54,167 nt of DNA from Kiritimatiellia bacterium (GTDB lineage: Bacteria > Verrucomicrobiota > Kiritimatiellia > RFP12 > UBA1067), in NCBI GenBank assembly GCA_016296065.1, contig JAEDKA010000020.1, positions 1 through 54,167 on the forward strand. The letters run 5' to 3'. Position numbers and translations under genes: made by a program. Positions 34,995 to 44,560 of the stretch are shown piece after piece (the stretch's first letter is position 1; every line of letters begins with the position of its first letter). The notes under the pieces were generated by a model. That model worked only from the letters and a program-made list of their open reading frames with translations. It was not told where the DNA came from and ran no database searches.

Positions 34995-37793
34995 ATGAAA
35001 ATGCAACTTATGGTTTCTACAGTCTGCCTTGCAACTGTTTCCGCCTTCGGCGGCATCAAGGACGCCTACACGGGCCGTTTCCGCCTTGGCGCAGCTCTTG
35101 GCAAGTGGGTGTACGAACAGACCCCGAACGCGGAGTCCGATGTCGTCGCCGCCAACTTCAGCTCGATCACCGCCGAGAACGAGATGAAGCCCGAGCGCGT
35201 GCAGCCGCGCGAAGGAGAGTTCCACTGGGATTCCGCCGATGCGTTCGTCGCCTTCGGCGAGAGGCACGGGATGAAGATCATCGGACACTGCCTCGTGTGG
35301 CACCACCAGACGCCCGACTGGTTCTTCAAAAACGCCGATGGTTCCAAGGCCGACCGAGAGACGCTGATCGCCCGGATGCGTGCTCACATCCACGCGGTCG
35401 TCGGACGCTACAAGGGACGCGTCCACGGATGGGACGTCGTTAACGAGGCTTTCGACGACGCGGGCGCTCTCCATCCCTCGCCCTGGCGCGACGGAATCGG
35501 CGAGGACTTCATCGAGCTCGCGTTCCGCTTCGCGCATGAGGCAGACCCTGACGCGGAGCTCTACTACAACGACTTCAACATGTTCAACCAGAACAAGATC
35601 GCCGGCGTCCTCAGGATGGTGCGCGAGTTCCGCGCGAAGGGCGTGAGGATCGACGGCGTGGGGCTTCAGAGCCACAACGGACTCGGCGGGCCCGCCGTAG
35701 CCGACTACGAGCGCTCGATTCAGCGCATCGGCGCAGAAGGCGTCAAGGCGATGGTCACGGAACTCGACGTGAGCGTCCTTCCGAACGCATGGGGGCTCTC
35801 CGCCGATCCGACGAAGCTTCACGACTACGAGGAGAAGTACAACCCCTACACGAAGGGATGCCCTGCGGACGTCCTTGAGGCGCAGGCGAAGCGCTACTGC
35901 GAGCTCTTTGAAATGTACCTGCGGAACTCCGACATAATCGACCGCGTCACGCTCTGGGGCGTCAACGACGCGACGACGTGGTTCAACGACTATCCCGTTC
36001 CAGGTCGCACGGATTATCCGCTCTTCTTCGACAAGGACCTCAAGGTAAAGCCGTGCGCGGAGGCGGTCGAGAAGCTCGGACGCGAATGGAAGGGCGAGAA
36101 GGCGGCAGTGAAGCCGGACGGAAAGCAGAAGGCGCTTTTCAAGAGCTTCCGCGTCGAGGGCAGGGACGAGCTTCCGCCGTGCGACGAGAAGACGCAGTTC
36201 CGCAATCCTATCGTCGACGGAATGGCTCCCGATCCATCCGTAACGCGCAAGGGCGACGACTACTATCTCGCGAACAGTTCATTCGGCTATTTCCCGGGCG
36301 TTCCCGTGTGGCACTCGAAGGATCTCGTCAACTGGGATTTCTGCGGATACGTCCAGTCGCGCAAGAGCCAGCTCGACATGAAGGAGGGGCTTGACGTAAA
36401 CCACGGCGTCTATGCGCCGGACATCAAGTACAACAAGTACAACGACACGTTCTACATGATCGTCTCCGTCGTCAATGCGGGCGGTGCGATGATATACAAG
36501 ACGAAGGATCCGTACCTCGGCTGGGGCGAGCCTATTCACGTGGCGGTACCTGAAATCGACCCAGGCATCTTCTTCGAGAACGAGACTACCGCATACATCG
36601 TCAACAACGACGTCGCGCCTTCAACAGGTGAAGAATATCCAGGGCACCGCACGATCCGCATGCGCAAGTACGACCTCGTCAACGACAAGCTTGTCGAGGG
36701 CTATGAAAAGATTCTCGTCAACAAGGGCGCGAAGCCGGAGGTCAAGCCGATCTGGTGCGAGGGTCCGCATCTCTACAAGATCAACGGCGCGTACTATCTC
36801 ATGACTGCGGAGGGCGGCACGGGATACATGCACAGCGAAGTCATTTACCGAGCCGAGAACGTGGAGGGTCCGTACGTTCCCTGCAAGGTGAATCCCATTC
36901 TCACGCAGCGCGATCTTCCATACGGACGCGAGGACGGAGTCTACTGTGCGGGGCACGCGGACCTCTTCGAGACTGCGGACGGAGACTGGATGGCGGTGTT
37001 TCTCGGGATACGTCCGTACGCAAGAGTCGGTGGCGGGGACTATTCGCCCACTGGACGCAACACCTATCTTCTTCCGGTCAAGTGGATCGGCGAAGGTGCC
37101 GAGCGACAGCCGATAATCCTTGAACAGGGGAAGAGCGTCCCGCTTGTCGTGGAGAAGCGTCCGTGGCAGATCGCCGCCGCGAAGTCCGCTGGCGCCGCGC
37201 CGCTTACCGGCAACAGGGTGTTCGAGGACCGATTCGAGACGGCGAAGGTCGATCCGCTGTGGATACAGCTGAGGACTCCGGGCGAGTTCTGGTATCGCTC
37301 CGCCGTCGGCGGGAAGCCGGGGATGGAGATCGAGGCGCGCACGCAGACGATCTACGAGCGCGGGAATCCAAGCTATCTTTGCAGGTGGCTGACGAGCCGC
37401 AGCTTCGACGTCGAGACGACGGTCGAGTTCTCGCCGCGCACAGCCGACGATCTCGCAGGGCTCGCGCTGGTGCAGAATGAGCGCAACAACTACGTCCTCG
37501 GGAAGACGCTTGATGCAGACGGAAATGTCTGCGCGGTGTTGACGCGATGCGACAAGAACGGCAGGCGCGCCGTCGCGTCAGTTCCCGTGGCGGACGGTGC
37601 GGTTTCGTTCCGCGCGGAGGGACGCGACGAGAAGCTGCGGTTCTTCCTTCGTCAGGGTGACGGCGAGTGGCGCCAGATCGGCGGCGAAGAGAAGGCGGAC
37701 GTGCTCACGACCGGCACGGCCGGCGGCTTCATCGGCGCCACTGTCGGACTCTACGCTGTGCGCGCGGCAGAAGGAGAGGCGGTGCAGAAATGA
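34995..37793 (+). CDS. Bifunctional GH10 endo-xylanase / GH43 xylosidase-arabinosidase
   Basis: 932 residues. The signal peptide is MKMQLMVSTVCLATVSAFG. The GH10 barrel occupies about 20-365, with acid/base Glu151 in WDVVNEAF and nucleophile Glu256 in VTELDV. A short linker leads to a GH43 propeller (about 395-720) with base Asp413 in APDPS, Asp476 in YAPDI and acid Glu589 in CEGPHLY. The last 180 residues are a GH43-associated beta-sandwich (FEDRFETAKVDPLWIQLRTP). Cleavage of the xylan backbone and trimming of the products are thus joined in one chain, probably periplasmic or exported. It is the first gene of the xylan operon, and its stop overlaps the GH5 start (ATGA). Confidence 0.95.
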   Translation: MKMQLMVSTVCLATVSAFGGIKDAYTGRFRLGAALGKWVYEQTPNAESDVVAANFSSITAENEMKPERVQPREGEFHWDSADAFVAFGERHGMKIIGHCLVWHHQTPDWFFKNADGSKADRETLIARMRAHIHAVVGRYKGRVHGWDVVNEAFDDAGALHPSPWRDGIGEDFIELAFRFAHEADPDAELYYNDFNMFNQNKIAGVLRMVREFRAKGVRIDGVGLQSHNGLGGPAVADYERSIQRIGAEGVKAMVTELDVSVLPNAWGLSADPTKLHDYEEKYNPYTKGCPADVLEAQAKRYCELFEMYLRNSDIIDRVTLWGVNDATTWFNDYPVPGRTDYPLFFDKDLKVKPCAEAVEKLGREWKGEKAAVKPDGKQKALFKSFRVEGRDELPPCDEKTQFRNPIVDGMAPDPSVTRKGDDYYLANSSFGYFPGVPVWHSKDLVNWDFCGYVQSRKSQLDMKEGLDVNHGVYAPDIKYNKYNDTFYMIVSVVNAGGAMIYKTKDPYLGWGEPIHVAVPEIDPGIFFENETTAYIVNNDVAPSTGEEYPGHRTIRMRKYDLVNDKLVEGYEKILVNKGAKPEVKPIWCEGPHLYKINGAYYLMTAEGGTGYMHSEVIYRAENVEGPYVPCKVNPILTQRDLPYGREDGVYCAGHADLFETADGDWMAVFLGIRPYARVGGGDYSPTGRNTYLLPVKWIGEGAERQPIILEQGKSVPLVVEKRPWQIAAAKSAGAAPLTGNRVFEDRFETAKVDPLWIQLRTPGEFWYRSAVGGKPGMEIEARTQTIYERGNPSYLCRWLTSRSFDVETTVEFSPRTADDLAGLALVQNERNNYVLGKTLDADGNVCAVLTRCDKNGRRAVASVPVADGAVSFRAEGRDEKLRFFLRQGDGEWRQIGGEEKADVLTTGTAGGFIGATVGLYAVRAAEGEAVQK

Positions 37794-39529
37794 CTAGAAC
37801 ATGCGAGATCGCAATTCTTGCCGTGGCTTTGGCTACTTGCGCATCGCTTCAGGCCGCGCAACGCGGACGTCCGCGTATGGATGAAGCGCGCAGGACGCTG
37901 GTAAGCGACCGTGGCACCATGCTGAGGGGATGCTCGTATTCTCCGAACCGCGAAGGGTTGGAGAAGATCAGAAAGCTCGGCCTCAACGCCGTCCACGAAT
38001 ACGCCGAAGGCTGCGCTCTAAAGTATCCCGCGGAGGGCGCGCGCGCACCGGGATACAACGTCGAGAAAATCGACGCGGCGGTCAAGCTCACGAAGGAGCT
38101 GGGCCTCTACTACATCATGACGATCGGCAACGATCCCGGCAAGCACAACAAGGCGTGGGCGCTCGATTTCTGGAAGTTCTACGCGCCGCGGTACGCCGAC
38201 GAGCCGCACGTCATCTACGAAATCCACAACGAACCCGTGAAGTGGGGCCCTCCATATTCCAGCGACAAGGCGAATCCGACGGGCGCGGTCGAGATGAACG
38301 CGGAGTGCTGGAAGCTCATTCGCTCACTTGCGCCCAAGACGCCCATCCTTGTCTTCAGCTATTCGCAGACGCACGGGAACAATTCAAAAGACATCCTTGC
38401 CGACGTCGCGAAGTTCAACAAACTTGTAGCCGTCGACGAAAAGGAGGTTTGGTCGAATACGGCCATCGCTTTCCACGGCTACGCCGGATCGCTCGGTACG
38501 ATCGACGCCTGCAAGGGAGTTCTTGAGGCAGGCTATCCGATGTTCATGACGGAGTACTACAGCACCGAGTGGGGCGGTGACAACAAGCTCGGACGCAACG
38601 ACTGCGAGCTCACGGGATTTCTCGAAGAGGTCGGCGTCTCGTGGCTTTCGTTCCTGTATGTCCCGCCGGCTCCGTGGGGACTGGACGTTACGGACGCGCT
38701 GCGTTTCAAGACTCCCACGGAACTCGCCGGAATCGCGTGGAAGCCGGATTTCGGCGATTGGCCAAAGGCGCAAAAACTGATAACGGACGGGGGAAGGGCG
38801 TTTGAAGTTGGATCGTGGCGCGAGAAGCGCATTGCAGAGGGCGCATCACTGAGCCCGAAACACTGCGGGGACAACAAGTTCGTCCTGCTGGTGCGCGAGC
38901 CTGGCTACTACAAGCTGAATCTCTCATGTACGGCCTCGGATGAGGGCGGCGCATTCTCCGTCGCGTTTAAAGGCGGCAAGCCGCTGCGACTGGAAATAGA
39001 GCCGGGCGAGACTAATGTGGTAAAGACGGTGCTTCTGCCGTTTGGACGCGGCGTTCTGAGTGTCAAGCGCGTTGGCGGCAAGTCGAAAATGCAACGGCTC
39101 AATGTCGTTCCTCGCGCGGCAGGACCGATTGCGGATGGTGTCTACCATATCGTGAACAAGGCGAGCGGGCTTTCCCTCGCTGCGGACGGATCCGTTTTCC
39201 AGAACGCCGATGCCGACGATGACGCCCACAGCTGGAAGGTTGAAAACCTAGGTGCCGGGCAGTACAGGTTCGTCCACAAAGGGACAAACGGACTGCTGAA
39301 CCGCATATTCTTCGGAAGCGACAAGATCAACGTTGTCTGGTATGGATGGGACAGTCCCTCGCGCGACCAGCGCTTCCTTCTGCGCCCCGGGGAGAAGGGA
39401 TTCTTCCGCATCGCTCCGGTTTCGACGGGATTCGACGTTAGTCCGGAGAAAAACGAAAGCGGGGCCAAACTGAAGCAGGGCAATACGCCTTTTGCCGACG
39501 AAGATGCGCGTCAATGGATGTTTCGTTAA
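37790..39529 (+). CDS. GH5-type glycosidase with a C-terminal ricin-like lectin domain
   Basis: 579 residues. The start at 37790 overlaps the previous stop by 4 nt and opens a signal peptide (EIAILAVALATCASLQA). The clan-A barrel shows acid/base Glu148 in YEIHNEPV and nucleophile Glu255 in FMTEYYS, the GH5 pattern. A middle sandwich (about 350-440) is followed by a ricin-B-like lectin domain (GVYHIVNKASGLSLAADGS, closing RQWMF). The substrate could be xylan, glucan or mannan; the operon suggests hemicellulose. It is followed by exbB after 25 nt. Confidence 0.85.
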   Translation: MTRTCEIAILAVALATCASLQAAQRGRPRMDEARRTLVSDRGTMLRGCSYSPNREGLEKIRKLGLNAVHEYAEGCALKYPAEGARAPGYNVEKIDAAVKLTKELGLYYIMTIGNDPGKHNKAWALDFWKFYAPRYADEPHVIYEIHNEPVKWGPPYSSDKANPTGAVEMNAECWKLIRSLAPKTPILVFSYSQTHGNNSKDILADVAKFNKLVAVDEKEVWSNTAIAFHGYAGSLGTIDACKGVLEAGYPMFMTEYYSTEWGGDNKLGRNDCELTGFLEEVGVSWLSFLYVPPAPWGLDVTDALRFKTPTELAGIAWKPDFGDWPKAQKLITDGGRAFEVGSWREKRIAEGASLSPKHCGDNKFVLLVREPGYYKLNLSCTASDEGGAFSVAFKGGKPLRLEIEPGETNVVKTVLLPFGRGVLSVKRVGGKSKMQRLNVVPRAAGPIADGVYHIVNKASGLSLAADGSVFQNADADDDAHSWKVENLGAGQYRFVHKGTNGLLNRIFFGSDKINVVWYGWDSPSRDQRFLLRPGEKGFFRIAPVSTGFDVSPEKNESGAKLKQGNTPFADEDARQWMFR

Positions 39530-39554
39530 GCTGTCACGTCAGGGAGAAATGCAG

Positions 39555-40193
39555 ATGGAGATTTTTTCAATCGATCGCCTGGCCACATATCTGGCGCAGG
39601 GCGGGGTGACGATGTGGTTCATAGGGGCGCTCTCGATACTGGGCGTCGGCTGCGCGCTTGAACGTTTCTGGAACCTGAGGCGCGGACGCATCGTTCCCGA
39701 CGGACTGTCGGCGGATATCGTGAGCCTCTGGAAGTCCGGCAGGCTGGATGAAGTGTCCTCGCTCTGCCGCACCGACGGATCGATGCTTTCGCGCATCGTG
39801 GAGGCGATGCTGCAGTACGCGGATTCGACCGACTACGCCGAGGTCAAGCTCTTCGCCGAGGAAAAGGCGGGCCGCGAGCTGAGACTTGAGAGCAGGAAGT
39901 CTTCCATGCTCGCCACCGCGGCCACGATCGCCCCGCTTCTGGGACTCTTCGGGACTGTTGCGGGACTTCTCGGCGCGTTCGGCACCGTTGCGGCTATGGG
40001 AGAGATGGGTGACGCGTCTGTTCTCGCCGACGACATAGGCAAGGCGCTCGTCACGACAGTGGCCGGGCTCGTGGTGTCTATCCCCTGTCTATTCGTCACC
40101 GGAATGCTCAAGAGCAGGCTTGATCTGTATTCGGTGCTGCTTGAGGAGGAGATTGCGGATCTCGTGAATCAGCTCTTCATACGGAAAGGCTGA
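39555..40193 (+). CDS. ExbB/TolQ/MotA-family proton-channel protein
   Basis: 212 residues from 39555. AGGGAG lies 8 nt upstream; the ATG at 39549 would sit only 2 nt from it. Three membrane spans are at about 17-36, 118-140 and 164-184, with the family motif APLLGLFGTVAGLL at 126-139. The large cytoplasmic loop lies between spans 1 and 2. With ExbD it forms an inner-membrane proton-driven motor that energises a periplasmic partner. Its presence inside a xylan operon, 4 nt from exbD, points to uptake or processing of glycans at the envelope. Confidence 0.92.
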   Translation: MEIFSIDRLATYLAQGGVTMWFIGALSILGVGCALERFWNLRRGRIVPDGLSADIVSLWKSGRLDEVSSLCRTDGSMLSRIVEAMLQYADSTDYAEVKLFAEEKAGRELRLESRKSSMLATAATIAPLLGLFGTVAGLLGAFGTVAAMGEMGDASVLADDIGKALVTTVAGLVVSIPCLFVTGMLKSRLDLYSVLLEEEIADLVNQLFIRKG

Positions 40194-40197
40194 AGCC

Positions 40198-40614
40198 ATG
40201 GCGGTCAAGTACGGAGACGACAGGCCACCGGAAGTGCAGCTGACATCGATGTTGGACTGCATATTTCTGCTGCTCATTTTCTTCCTCGTGTCAAGCCAGC
40301 TCAAGAAGATCGAGAAGGAAGTCCCGCTCGAACTGCCATCGGCCGATGCGTGCGTAAGCGTCAAGACTGAACCGAATCTAGTCAAGGTCGCCGTCACTGC
40401 GAAGGGCGCGCATCTCGTGAACGGCAGTCCCGTCGGCCCCGGTGGTCTTCGCAAAGCTGTGCTTGGCGCCGTGGAGCGCGGACACGTCAGCCGCATCAGG
40501 CTTGACGGCGATGTTGCCGCACCGTTCGGGGCGGTTGTCGAAGTGGTTGATGTTTGCAACCGCGAGGGGCTCCGGCTTGTGGGCATACACACGGCATCGG
40601 GTCTTGAGAAATGA
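40198..40614 (+). CDS. ExbD/TolR-family protein
   Basis: 138 residues. It has a short cytoplasmic tail, a single span (about 20-36) with the essential Asp20 in TSMLDCIFLLLIFFLV, and a periplasmic domain. It partners the preceding ExbB. The next gene starts within its stop codon (ATGA, 40611-40614), so the three are translationally coupled and likely act as one complex. Confidence 0.92.
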   Translation: MAVKYGDDRPPEVQLTSMLDCIFLLLIFFLVSSQLKKIEKEVPLELPSADACVSVKTEPNLVKVAVTAKGAHLVNGSPVGPGGLRKAVLGAVERGHVSRIRLDGDVAAPFGAVVEVVDVCNREGLRLVGIHTASGLEK

Positions 40615-42083
40615 ACTGCTCGGCTGGACCTTCCGCGCCGGAAGTGCGGCGCCGCGAACGAGCGAGCCGACGGAGAAAGCCTCTCTGGAGCCTTGTTTCT
40701 TTTCTGCTGCATGCTTTTGCTGTTGTCGTTCTCTGTTTGCACGTCCCTGTAAGGAACGCGACGGCAGCTCGCATGTCGCCCCGCTCGGATCCCGCATCGC
40801 ATCTGCCGCCTGCGCGGCTTGAGTCGATCCGTCGCCGCCTTGAGAATGCGCGGTTGCAGGAACTACTGGCTAAGCTGTCCGCACTGCGCGAGACGCGCTC
40901 GAAGATGATGCGTCTTGAAAGGTCGCTAGCGGATGACTACCGCGAGCTTCGGCCGGACGACGCCGATTCGATCGTCCGTTCCGCTACGGTGGAGGATCCG
41001 CCTCCTCCTGCTACGCTTGCGGAGGCGTTCGCCCAGGCGTCCGACATCGAGAGATCGGTGATTGACGCCTACCGCGAGATGAAGTCGATGGAGATGGCGA
41101 TGAAACGTACGACTTCTCTTGCCGATATGCGCGCACTCGTGGACGTTGCGAGGCCTGACCGCAAGATCGACGGGCTTGAGGAACTTGGCGCGTCCGTTGC
41201 GACAAAATCCGCGCTCGACAGGCAGAAGGAGCTGCAGACGGCGGTTCTGAGCGAGGTTTCTGGAATGCAGGAGACGACTTCGTCCATGCTCCGCGAGGCG
41301 GAGGCTATTGCAGGCGTCGAAATGGCGCATGACGAGCGCCTTGAGAGCATGCGGCGTGCCGTGGCTCTCAGCGAGGCGCTTGTCGAGAGCGCTGCCGAGG
41401 ATGGCGAGAACAAGTCGAAGGACATGGCGGCGCTGATGGGCGGCGCCTCTCTCCGCGGCGGAAGCGCCGTGGCGGCGGTCGCTCCACCGGACTCTGCGAT
41501 CAACGGCGGGACCTCCGCGCCTGGCAACAGGCTGCGTATCGACGCAGAGGACGGAGACGGCGTGCCGTGCAAATGGATGTATGTCGATTCGTGGTACGTG
41601 ATAGGTCCGTTCCCCAATCCGGGGCGGATCAATCTGCGCAGGAAGTTCGCGCCGGAGACGATCCAGGATCTTGACGCGACATACGAAGGAAAGGACGGAC
41701 GAACCGTGCGCTGGGAGTTCGTCCAGGCCCACAATGCGGATACTCGCTGTTGGTGGCAACCGTGGATTCCCAACACTGCCGAAGTCGTTCCTCGGCACAT
41801 GGAGGAGTATGGGATATATTATGCTGTCACAGATGTTTTCATGGACGAGGAATGCGACAGGTGGATGGCGATAGGATCGGACGACAGGAGCGATCTATGG
41901 ATCAACGATCAGCCCGTATGGGGATCGTCGAGCGAACTGAAGGCTTGGCGGCTGGCGGAGGATTTCAGGCGCGTACATTTCAGGAAGGGGCGCAACAAGC
42001 TTCTCATGCGCATCGAGAACGGTCCGCAGGACTGCGGCTGGTCAGTATGCATAGCGACCGAAGAAGGCGGTCGGTCGCAGTAA
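40611..42083 (+). CDS. TonB-position inner-membrane protein with coiled coil and non-TonB C-terminal domain
   Basis: 490 residues. It has a basic N-terminus, one membrane span (about 26-44), then a long charged helical region (LESIRRRLENARLQELLAKL and onward to about 260) likely to be coiled coil. A low-complexity linker leads to a C-terminal beta-sandwich (about 315-480: WYVIGPFPNPGRINLR, WMAIGSDDRSDLWINDQPVW). This is the topology of TonB, and the gene sits where tonB would be. However, the terminal domain resembles a PA14- or sugar-binding-like sandwich and not a TonB C-terminal domain, and there is no proline-rich spacer. It is probably the arm driven by the adjacent ExbBD. That role is inference; no named family is recognised. 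Confidence 0.7.
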   Translation: MNCSAGPSAPEVRRRERASRRRKPLWSLVSFLLHAFAVVVLCLHVPVRNATAARMSPRSDPASHLPPARLESIRRRLENARLQELLAKLSALRETRSKMMRLERSLADDYRELRPDDADSIVRSATVEDPPPPATLAEAFAQASDIERSVIDAYREMKSMEMAMKRTTSLADMRALVDVARPDRKIDGLEELGASVATKSALDRQKELQTAVLSEVSGMQETTSSMLREAEAIAGVEMAHDERLESMRRAVALSEALVESAAEDGENKSKDMAALMGGASLRGGSAVAAVAPPDSAINGGTSAPGNRLRIDAEDGDGVPCKWMYVDSWYVIGPFPNPGRINLRRKFAPETIQDLDATYEGKDGRTVRWEFVQAHNADTRCWWQPWIPNTAEVVPRHMEEYGIYYAVTDVFMDEECDRWMAIGSDDRSDLWINDQPVWGSSSELKAWRLAEDFRRVHFRKGRNKLLMRIENGPQDCGWSVCIATEEGGRSQ

Positions 42084-42113
42084 TGCATGCAATCCGTTCG
42101 ACCTCGCCAATAG

Positions 42114-42156
42114 CCCAAATGGACTATGGCTTGATTTCGCCGCGTTATGATAGAAT
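42114..42156 (+). promoter_or_regulatory. GH115 promoter with CCC-N4-GG and ATGGC elements
   Basis: CCCAAATGGACTATGGC begins at 42114, 37 nt before TAGAAT (42151-42156). It is nearly identical to the GH10-43 element at 34945. The ATG follows 9 nt after the -10. Confidence 0.55.
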
Positions 42157-42165
42157 AATCTTGCA

Positions 42166-44493
42166 ATGAAAATGATTACAGTACAACGATATGCGACATG
42201 GTCCTTGATTGCCTGCGCTGCCTTCGTGGCGTCGGCGATCGAGGTGAAGGTTGCCGCGGGCGAGCCGGAGTGCGTAGTTCGCGCCGCGGCGAATCTCAGG
42301 TCCGACCTCGACCGCGCATGCCCTGGCCACAAGACCGACAGTCGGCGCATAGTCGTCCGCACCGTGCGCGACGGACGCTGGGAGGCGAGCGTGCGCGAGT
42401 ACGCTGACGGCGAATGGACTTTGACGGGCAGCGATCCGCGTGGAACCGTCTTCGGCGTCTATGCGATTTCAGAGGCGCTTGGCGTCAACGCGTTCCACTG
42501 GCTGGACGACGTGCCTGTCCAGCAGCACAAGTTCGATCTCTCCGAGGAGCGCTTCGAGATCGCGCCTCCAGGCGTGAAGTACCGCGGCGTTTTCATCAAC
42601 GACGAGGACTGGGGGCTCATGCCGTGGTCGAAGGAGAATTTCGAGGCCGACGGCTCAAAGTCCATCGGCGCCAAGACGTACGAAAAGCTTTTCGAGGTGA
42701 TGCTCCGCCTGCGCCTCAACCTCATCTGGCCCGCGATGCATCCGTGGGGATACGAGTTCGTCTCGCGCGAGGAGAACATGGCTCTCGCCTCGGCGATGGG
42801 AATCGTCGTCGGCGCTTCTCACTGCGAACCGATGCTCAGAAACAATGTCTACTGGGACAGGAAGACGCAGGGCGAATGGAACTACGCGACAAACCGCGAG
42901 AAGATCGACGAATACTGGCGCTGGTCCGCGGAGAAGTACGGACGCTGCGAGGCGCTCTGGACGATAGGGATCCGCGGCACGCACGACGAGCCGATGAAGG
43001 GCGGGAATGACATGGAGGCGAAGAAGGCGCTGATGTACGAGGTGTTCGCCACGCAGACGAATCTGCTCGCGAAATACGTCGCCCCGCATCACGACGCACC
43101 GCCCGCCACGACGTTCATCCCGTACAAGGAGGTGCTGCCCATATACGACAGCGGGCTTGAAGTTCCGGCTGGCGCCTCGATCATGTGGGTTGACGACAAC
43201 TTCGGATACATCAGGAGGCTTGGCGGAAGCGCGGCGGCGTCTCATCCCGGCGGCATCTACTGGCACGTGTCGTATTTTGGAGGACCCCATTCGTATACGC
43301 ACGTCTGCACGACGGCGCCCGGCTTCATGTGGTATGAGCTCGCGGCGAAGTGCGCGGCGAACAACGCGAGGGAAGTGTGGATGGTCAACGTCGGGGACTT
43401 CAAGCCCGCGGACATAGCGATAGACGCATTTGCGCGGTTTGCATGGGCGCCGGAGAAGTTCGGTCCCGACGCGCAGCGGGATTTCCTCGACGGCTGGGCG
43501 CGGCGCTTTCTTGGTCCGTCCAACGCGGCACTTTCGCCGCGCATCGCCGCTCATCTTGCAGAGTACTATCGCCTAGGTACGATCCGCAAGCCGGAGCTTA
43601 TGTGCTGGCAGTGGATCACAAAGCTCACGGACGCCGAGAAGAAGTCCCTCATGGCTCAGTATGCCGCGCTTGCGGCGGAAGACATCGCCATCGAAGCCGA
43701 ACTCGCGAAACAATGGAAAGACCCTTGGTTCGAGACGGTCGGATTTCAGGCGCGCTTCCTCGCAGAGGCGGGTATGGCCTTTATGTCCGACGACATCCTG
43801 GAGGAAGGCGCAAAGGACAGGCTGAAGCCGCGCTTTGCCGCGCTCAACGAGCGCTACGAAACGGTTTTCGGCGGCAAGTGGCGCCGCTTCTGGTTCGACA
43901 CGATCGACGAGAAGGAATGGTGGTGCCAGGGCGGAAACAACTGGGCGTCGCAGATGCAGTGGCCGTGGAAGGAGCCGGGCGACAGGCGTAAATGGCACAT
44001 CGCGACCGCTGGCGGCGACGGCATCGCTGAGAAAGACTGGAAGGATGCGGCCGATTTCATCAGGAAGTCCCCTGCGAACGGCGGCTCCTGGGAATGTGTC
44101 GCAGGGCTCGGCATTTCCGCGAGGGCGATGGCGCTGCTCCCTGTCGTCGAGGGTGCGGGCAAGGGCGCATGGATGGAATACGAGATTGAGTGGAAGGGGG
44201 AACAGGCAACGGGGAACGGGCAACTCGTTCTTCAGTTCCTTCCGGACTACCGGCTGTATCCGGGGATGAAGCTGCGCGTCGAAATCAGTGTCAACGGCTC
44301 CGAATGGCAGTCCGTCGAAGTTCCTTTCTCCGACGGGACGAAGGACGAGAACAGTCCCGGACGCTACACTGCGGTGCAGGACAACTTCGTAAGAGCGTTC
44401 GTAAAGTGTCCCGGGTTGAAGAGCGGATCAAACAGGGTCTGCGTCCGCGCGCTCGATCCAGGCGTCGTTCTCGACCGTCTCGCCGTCCGCTAG
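42166..44493 (+). CDS. Glycoside hydrolase family 115 xylan alpha-1,2-glucuronidase
   Basis: 775 residues, starting MKMITVQRYATW with a signal peptide ending near VASA; ATG 42172 is an alternative. GH115 features are clear: GTVFGVYAISEALGV, KYRGVFINDEDWGLMPW, LNLIWPAMHPWGYEF, the DHEP-like stretch RGTHDEPM and WVDDNFGYIRRL. GH115 enzymes remove (4-O-methyl)glucuronic acid from internal and terminal xylose units of glucuronoxylan. This complements the GH10-GH43 enzyme upstream. It has its own promoter sharing the operator-like element, so it is coregulated with but separate from the upstream operon. Confidence 0.95.
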   Translation: MKMITVQRYATWSLIACAAFVASAIEVKVAAGEPECVVRAAANLRSDLDRACPGHKTDSRRIVVRTVRDGRWEASVREYADGEWTLTGSDPRGTVFGVYAISEALGVNAFHWLDDVPVQQHKFDLSEERFEIAPPGVKYRGVFINDEDWGLMPWSKENFEADGSKSIGAKTYEKLFEVMLRLRLNLIWPAMHPWGYEFVSREENMALASAMGIVVGASHCEPMLRNNVYWDRKTQGEWNYATNREKIDEYWRWSAEKYGRCEALWTIGIRGTHDEPMKGGNDMEAKKALMYEVFATQTNLLAKYVAPHHDAPPATTFIPYKEVLPIYDSGLEVPAGASIMWVDDNFGYIRRLGGSAAASHPGGIYWHVSYFGGPHSYTHVCTTAPGFMWYELAAKCAANNAREVWMVNVGDFKPADIAIDAFARFAWAPEKFGPDAQRDFLDGWARRFLGPSNAALSPRIAAHLAEYYRLGTIRKPELMCWQWITKLTDAEKKSLMAQYAALAAEDIAIEAELAKQWKDPWFETVGFQARFLAEAGMAFMSDDILEEGAKDRLKPRFAALNERYETVFGGKWRRFWFDTIDEKEWWCQGGNNWASQMQWPWKEPGDRRKWHIATAGGDGIAEKDWKDAADFIRKSPANGGSWECVAGLGISARAMALLPVVEGAGKGAWMEYEIEWKGEQATGNGQLVLQFLPDYRLYPGMKLRVEISVNGSEWQSVEVPFSDGTKDENSPGRYTAVQDNFVRAFVKCPGLKSGSNRVCVRALDPGVVLDRLAVR

Positions 44494-44510
44494 GGCGGTC
44501 GTAAAAATTG

Positions 44511-44540
44511 TTGATTATAAAGTCTGAATTTGTGTATAAT
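44511..44540 (+). promoter_or_regulatory. Promoter for the 44561 gene
   Basis: TTGATT (44511-44516), 18 nt, TATAAT (44535-44540). Ribosome-binding site AAGGAG is at 44549-44554. It lacks the CCC-N4-GGG element. Confidence 0.6.
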
Positions 44541-44560
44541 AGTATCAGAAGGAGACAACC

